Assembly: GCA_017509065.1 (NCBI GenBank)
Contig: JAFWQM010000083.1
Span: 1 to 28,160, forward strand
Direction of reading: 5' to 3'
Length of the DNA stretch: 28,160 nucleotides
Origin: Clostridia bacterium
GTDB lineage: Bacteria; Bacillota_A; Clostridia; Christensenellales; Aristaeellaceae
In this document: piece after piece, positions 24,697 through 28,160 of the stretch
Layout: each line of letters starts with the position of its first letter
How positions within the stretch are numbered: position 1 is the first letter of the stretch
Notes under the pieces: generated by a model
Told to the model about the DNA's origin: nothing
The model's database searches: none
Seen by the model: the letters and a program-made list of their open reading frames with translations, nothing else
Made by a program: the position numbers and the translations under genes

Positions 24697-24825
24697 GTTC
24701 AAAGTTTATAGTTCATAGTTTATAGTTTTTAGTTTAAGTGACAAGTTCCAAGGGATAAGCGATCGGTGTAAGAGTAACCAGCTTAGAACTTGGAACTATA
24801 AACTATAAACTAAAAAACTTAAACC
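24697..24825. repeat. Heptanucleotide inverted-array element between glgB and glgC
   Basis: The left arm has six in-phase heptamers from 24697 to 24738 (GTTCAAA, GTTTATA, GTTCATA, GTTTATA, GTTTTTA, GTTTAAG). The right arm (24783-24825) has the inverse motif (TTAGAAC, TTGGAAC, TATAAAC twice, an 8-mer, TTAAACC). In the core AGTTCCAAG (24744-24752) pairs with CTTGGAACT (24789-24797). It starts 13 bases after the glgB stop. It has the same architecture as the element at 22115-22224 but a different heptamer sequence. Confidence 0.75.
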
Positions 24826-24838
24826 TCAGCCCCCAGAA

Positions 24839-26782
24839 TTATTTGCTCTCTATCGCTTTGAAGAACACCGCTGCGAGCGGCGGCAGGATGATCTCGCAGG
24901 AGTAGGGATGCTCCTCCTGGGGAATGGCCTCCGCGCGGAGGGCAACGCCGTTGTACAGGTTGCTGCCGCCGAATTCCGCTTTGTCGGAGTTGAGAATCTC
25001 GCTCAGCTCGCAGTCAAAGGGCAGGCCGATGCGGTAGTTCAAGTAGGGCTGGGGCGTGAAATTCACTGCGCAGACAATGTGATTGCCACCGCTGTCAGAG
25101 CGCATGACCGCCACCACGCTGCGCTGGCTGTCGTTCACGTTCAGCCACTTGAAGCCATCCCAGCTGTCGTCGATGCTGTGCAGCGCGGATTCGCTGCGGT
25201 AGAGACGGTTCAGCGCTTTCACGAATTTCTGCAGTTCCGGATGGCGATCATAATCCAGCAGGAACCAATCGAGCTGGGTATAATCCCGCCACTCCACGAA
25301 CTGGCCGAATTCCCCGCCCATGAACAGAAGCTTCTTCCCGGGGTGCGCCATGTAATAGCCGTACAGCGCGCGCAGGCCCGAAAACTTCTGCCACAGGTCA
25401 CCGGGCTGCTTGTCCAGCATGGAATGTTTGCCATGCACCACTTCGTCGTGGGAGAAGGGCAAAACATAGTTTTCGCTGAACGCGTACATCATGGAGAAGG
25501 TGATTTTATCATGGTGGTACTGGCGGTAAATCGGGTCGAGGGCGATGTAGGACAGGATATCGTTCATCCAGCCCATATTCCATTTGAATCCGAAGCCCAG
25601 GCCGCCGTCGTACACCGGATGGGTGACGGCGGGGAAGGCGGTGGATTCTTCCGCCACGGTGATGGCGCCGGGGCATTCCCGGTACACGCTTTCGTTGAAT
25701 GCCCGCAGGAAGCGTTCGGCGTCCAGATTTTCCCTGCCGCCGTACTGATTGGGCAGCCATTGCCCGGATTCCTTGCCGAAGTCCAGGTACAGCATACAGC
25801 TCACCGCGTCGCAGCGAAGGCCGTCGGCATGGTATTCTTTTAACCAGAAAACAGCGTTGGACAGCAGGAAGCTGCTCACCTCGCCGCGGGCATAGTCGAA
25901 CAGCAGCGTGCCCCATTGCGGCATTTCGGCCCGGCGGGGATCGGCGTGCTCATAGCAGGTGGTGCCGTCGAACCGGCGCAGGCCCGCTTCGTCCTTAGGG
26001 AAGTGGGCGGGCACCCAGTCCAGGATCACGGCGACGCCCGCCTGGTGCAGCTTGTCCACCAGGTATTTGAACTGGTCCGGCGTGCCGTAGCGGGAGGTGG
26101 GGGCATAGTAGCCGATCACCTGATAGCCCCAGGAGCCGTCGAAGGGATGCTCCATCACCGGCATGAATTCCACATGGGTATAGCCCATTTCCTGAATATA
26201 CGGAACGAGCAGGTCGGCAATCTCAGCGTAGTTCAGTACGCGGCCGTCCTCTCCCCTGCGCCAGGTTCCCAGGTGCATTTCATAGATATTCATAGCCTCG
26301 TGATAGGCTTTTTTCTCCTTCCGGGCTTCCATCCACTGCCCGTCGCCCCAGGCGTAACCTGACAGATTGCAGAGCTTGCTGCCGTTGTTGGGCCGCAGTT
26401 CCATTTCAAAGCCGTATGGGTCTGCCCGCATGTGCCATTCCCCGTCGGCACAGAGAATATCATATTTATATGTGCGCAGGCGTTCCGGGGCTTCGGGATA
26501 ACTGAATCGCTCCGGGTCGCGTTCGGGACGGAACAGGGCGTCCGGCAGGCGGATTTCCCAGATTCCGTCGTACTGCTTTGCCATGGGATACGCTTCCCTG
26601 TCCCAGCCGCAGAATTCACCCACCAGAGACACGCGCTGGGCATTGGGCGCCCAGACGGAAAAATGCCATTTCAGTTCATCGTTTTCTTCTACAGGATGCG
26701 CGCCAAGAAAATTGTAAGCGTCCACGCAATTGCCCTGATGAAAGCTTTCCCGACGCTGGCCGTCCGGCGGATTATACCACAT
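24839..26782 (-). CDS. glgB: 1,4-alpha-glucan branching enzyme GlgB
   Basis: A 647-residue GH13 branching enzyme that introduces alpha-1,6 branches into glycogen. ATG 26782 has GAGGAGG ten bases upstream. Residues about 22-130 are the CBM48-type N-terminal domain (YNFLGAHP, FSVWAPNAQRVSLVGEFCGW). The barrel contains VEFMPVMEHPFDGSWGYQ, DWVPAHFPKD, the nucleophile Asp325 in GLRCDAVSCMLY (usually RVDAVASMLY) and the acid/base Glu378 in VAEEST. FSHDEVVHGKHSML follows. The nucleophile to acid/base distance (53 residues) is the same as in the E. coli enzyme. It is the first gene of the glycogen locus, with its own promoter. A heptamer element lies between it and glgC. Confidence 0.95.
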   Translation of the reverse strand: MWYNPPDGQRRESFHQGNCVDAYNFLGAHPVEENDELKWHFSVWAPNAQRVSLVGEFCGWDREAYPMAKQYDGIWEIRLPDALFRPERDPERFSYPEAPERLRTYKYDILCADGEWHMRADPYGFEMELRPNNGSKLCNLSGYAWGDGQWMEARKEKKAYHEAMNIYEMHLGTWRRGEDGRVLNYAEIADLLVPYIQEMGYTHVEFMPVMEHPFDGSWGYQVIGYYAPTSRYGTPDQFKYLVDKLHQAGVAVILDWVPAHFPKDEAGLRRFDGTTCYEHADPRRAEMPQWGTLLFDYARGEVSSFLLSNAVFWLKEYHADGLRCDAVSCMLYLDFGKESGQWLPNQYGGRENLDAERFLRAFNESVYRECPGAITVAEESTAFPAVTHPVYDGGLGFGFKWNMGWMNDILSYIALDPIYRQYHHDKITFSMMYAFSENYVLPFSHDEVVHGKHSMLDKQPGDLWQKFSGLRALYGYYMAHPGKKLLFMGGEFGQFVEWRDYTQLDWFLLDYDRHPELQKFVKALNRLYRSESALHSIDDSWDGFKWLNVNDSQRSVVAVMRSDSGGNHIVCAVNFTPQPYLNYRIGLPFDCELSEILNSDKAEFGGSNLYNGVALRAEAIPQEEHPYSCEIILPPLAAVFFKAIESK

Positions 26783-26823
26783 GAAAACCAATCCTCCTCT
26801 TTCATTCAATTGTCCGTAATTCC

Positions 26824-26852
26824 ATTATATCACAATCCCATGAAATTGCCAA
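26824..26852 (-). promoter_or_regulatory. Promoter of glgB
   Basis: On the minus strand TTGGCA (26852-26847) and TATAAT (26829-26824) are spaced by 17 bases, about 40 bases before the start codon. Confidence 0.82.
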
Positions 26853-26910
26853 CCGATTGATAAAATCTTTGTAAACAATATGACATGAATATAAATATTT
26901 CAAAAAGATG

Positions 26911-26939
26911 TAGAAATAATGACGAAATTGTTGTATAAT
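26911..26939 (+). promoter_or_regulatory. Possible promoter of the small membrane protein-DUF4230 pair
   Basis: A perfect -10 box TATAAT (26934-26939) has a poor -35 (TAGAAA at 26911-26916) at 17 bases. The leader carries a hairpin, GGGAAAG (26952-26958) with CTTTCCC (26976-26982). Confidence 0.5.
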
Positions 26940-27028
26940 GAGGAGGCTTCAGGGAAAGCGGCGGGAGCTTCGCTTCTTTCCCGGCGGAAAAACCAGCGAT
27001 CAACTGGCAAGAGCAGGAGGCGCGGAAC

Positions 27029-27196
27029 ATGCATATGTCCCCCGACGATCATCCTCCGGTACGCAAGCGCAGGCGGAGATGGGGCCCCAGGCGGGTCTGG
27101 AATTATTTCGTGATGACGATTGGTTATCTGGCGATTGCGTATAACGTGATTCGCGGAATTATTTATCTTTTGGTTCTGGCGGAAGAATGGATGTGA
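27029..27196 (+). CDS. Small membrane protein, 55 residues, unknown function
   Basis: ATG 27029 is preceded by AGGAGG at eight bases, a strong site that supports a real gene. The N-terminal 22 residues are very basic (VRKRRRRWGPRR), followed by one long hydrophobic stretch (about 24-50). That suggests a single membrane helix with a cytoplasmic positively charged N-terminus. The stop lies four bases before the DUF4230-like gene, so the two are translated together. The next protein also starts with an Arg-rich segment followed by a membrane helix. No family is recognised. Confidence 0.72.
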   Translation: MHMSPDDHPPVRKRRRRWGPRRVWNYFVMTIGYLAIAYNVIRGIIYLLVLAEEWM

Positions 27197-27200
27197 AAGC

Positions 27201-27878
27201 ATGAGAGAAGATTACGAACGGGAGGAAAGACGCCCGAAGCGAAGAGGCGGCCCGTGCAGGCGCGCGCTGACCTGGCTGCCGCGCAAGATCGGCCTGGTCG
27301 CGGTGCTGGCGCTGGCGATCGTTCTGGCAAGTTATTTTTCTCCCTATATCACGGGCTGGCTGAATCAGGTGATATTCCGGATCGACTATCAGAAAACCGC
27401 CACGCAGCTGACCCACGAAATGGAAAAGGTGGGCGAACTGATCGCTGTCCGCAACACCGATACGGGGGTGCTGGACGGCGATATCAAGGCCAAGCTTATC
27501 GGAAGCGTCAGCCATATTACCGCGCCGTATACCTATGAAATCGGCCTGGGCGTAAAGCTTGAAAACGTGACGCTGACGCCGGAGGAAGCCCGGCTGATCG
27601 TCACCGTGCCGGACGCGGAAATGCTGTACGATAAATTTGAAGTTACCGGCAAGCCGGAAAACAAAGATTTCTGGGGCCTGTCCACCCAGGAAAGATACCA
27701 GGCCATGCTGAATGAGCAGCAGGCCGTGTGCCGCGAAGCGTACCTGAACGATCCGACATATATGGAGCAGGCATGGGAATCGTCCTGCGAGCAGCTGAGG
27801 GCCCTGTTCTTCCAGTGGACGGGCGAAAGGCTGCAGATCGAATTTGTTCACGCAGCCACCGCATCCCCCGGACAATGA
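27201..27878 (+). CDS. Membrane-anchored DUF4230-like protein
   Basis: A 225-residue protein. Residues 1-28 are Arg-rich and cytoplasmic, and one membrane segment spans about 30-46 (GLVAVLALAIVLASYFS). The outside domain (about 60-218) has the order expected of DUF4230: a helix (THEMEKVGELIAV), then YEIGLGVKLENVTLTPEEARLIVTVPDAEM, then a polar loop, a long helix rich in Gln, Glu and Ala, and the ending GERLQIEF. Function of this family is unknown. It has no clear ribosome site of its own, but the preceding 55-residue gene ends four bases upstream, so translation is probably coupled. Confidence 0.72.
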   Translation: MREDYEREERRPKRRGGPCRRALTWLPRKIGLVAVLALAIVLASYFSPYITGWLNQVIFRIDYQKTATQLTHEMEKVGELIAVRNTDTGVLDGDIKAKLIGSVSHITAPYTYEIGLGVKLENVTLTPEEARLIVTVPDAEMLYDKFEVTGKPENKDFWGLSTQERYQAMLNEQQAVCREAYLNDPTYMEQAWESSCEQLRALFFQWTGERLQIEFVHAATASPGQ

Positions 27879-27887
27879 TTTGATCCG

Positions 27888-27920
27888 CCCGCAAAGCGAA
27901 CCCCGCTTTGCGGGTCTTCC
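27888..27920 (+). terminator. Terminator of the DUF4230-like gene
   Basis: CCCGCAAAGCG (27888-27898) pairs with CGCTTTGCGGG (27904-27914) around a 5-base loop, followed by a T/C-rich tract. The bases from 27921 to 28022 show nothing further. Confidence 0.7.
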
Positions 27921-28022
27921 TTTTATGGGGTGAAGTTCATTGCGCGCCTGGGAGGCGGTTTGTTCAGGAAGTGTTTGAAAAGTGTCATTTTTCACCCGGG
28001 GGAAATATCTTACACAGTACAC

Positions 28023-28160
28023 GGCGAACGCATGAGTTAAGAAAGTATTAAATTTATTACAAAAATATTACCAAAAGGATTTTCACCCCTTGCTGTCGAA
28101 GAAGACAGAGGGGGTGAGAGAAATGATGGAATGCTTAGAGGGATTAACTGATCCGCGGCA
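28023..28160 (+). mobile_element. 5' end of an insertion sequence, right copy (truncated by window edge)
   Basis: This is the inverted partner of 4-141, identical but for one base (28065). It reads outward and contains the same ribosome-site hairpin (28083-28117) and the first codons of the putative transposase. The flanking sequence next to each copy differs, so these are two separate insertions or two ends of the same assembly break. Target duplications cannot be seen because the far ends are outside the window. Confidence 0.8.
28123..28160 (+). CDS. Putative transposase, first 12 codons only (right copy)
   Basis: It starts at ATG 28123 and reads MMECLEGLTDPR before the window ends. The same GGGGGTGA ribosome site precedes it. 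It is the same gene start as at the left edge. Confidence 0.5.
   Translation, partial: MMECLEGLTDPR

Noticed and set aside
24697..24825. CRISPR array
   Set aside because: The repeat unit is only 7 bases with no spacers between units, and the two arms are inverted. No cas gene is present.
27159..28022. Long open frame of 287 codons on the minus strand
   Set aside because: It lies opposite the DUF4230-like gene and the terminator, has no ribosome site, and its composition (many His, Arg, Gln) is that of a shadow frame in GC-rich DNA.
1..28160. Active 28-kb composite transposon
   Set aside because: The cargo includes miaA, glmM, a tRNA gene and the glycogen locus, which are normal chromosomal genes, and there is no sign that the segment moves as a unit.

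Overview
The window looks like a chromosomal contig from a fairly GC-rich Clostridia-type Firmicute, probably a gut or rumen commensal. The reasons are near-consensus sigma-A promoters, strong AGGAGG ribosome binding sites, a GlgC/GlgD pair, YitT and DUF4230 proteins, and many solute-binding-protein ABC importers. All three solute-binding proteins have ordinary Sec signal peptides and lack a lipobox cysteine, which is unusual for a typical single-membrane Gram-positive. Species-level placement is not possible from the sequence alone.

The two ends (4-141 and 28023-28160) are the same 138 bases in inverted orientation with one mismatch. Each reads outward into the first 13 codons of a putative transposase. 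These are best read as the 5' ends of two copies of one insertion sequence at which the assembly stopped.

Layout. 230-1360 (+): secreted leucine-rich-repeat plus caspase-like (C14) protein. 1550-3216 (+): alpha/beta hydrolase and YitT membrane protein. 3381-4955 (-): exported protein of unknown function. 5073-8004 (-): polar amino acid ABC importer (binding protein, permease with an unusual extracytoplasmic N-terminal domain, ATPase). 8273-9331 (+): miaA and a tRNA-Leu(GAG) gene. 9632-11663 (+): glmM and a stand-alone GlmU-acetyltransferase-like beta-helix protein, both pointing to UDP-GlcNAc precursor supply. 11825-15705 (-): LplB/LplC/LplA-type sugar importer without its own ATPase, with a tandem array of hairpin units between permease and binding protein. 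15936-20164 (-): a second importer (binding protein, ATPase, double-length fused permease). 20408-26782 (-): glycogen synthesis genes glgB, glgC, glgD, glgA. 27029-27878 (+): a 55-residue membrane protein and a DUF4230-like membrane protein.

The most notable unexplained structures are two intergenic elements in the glycogen locus. Each is made of 7-base repeats in two inverted arms, and each sits within about 15 bases of a glg stop codon. Others are a 70-residue Lys/Pro/Ala/Glu-rich histone-like tail on glycogen synthase, the three-unit hairpin array at 13571-13779, the ectodomain fused to the amino acid permease, and the LRR-caspase-EF-hand protein. No CRISPR array, toxin-antitoxin pair or recognisable defence operon is visible.
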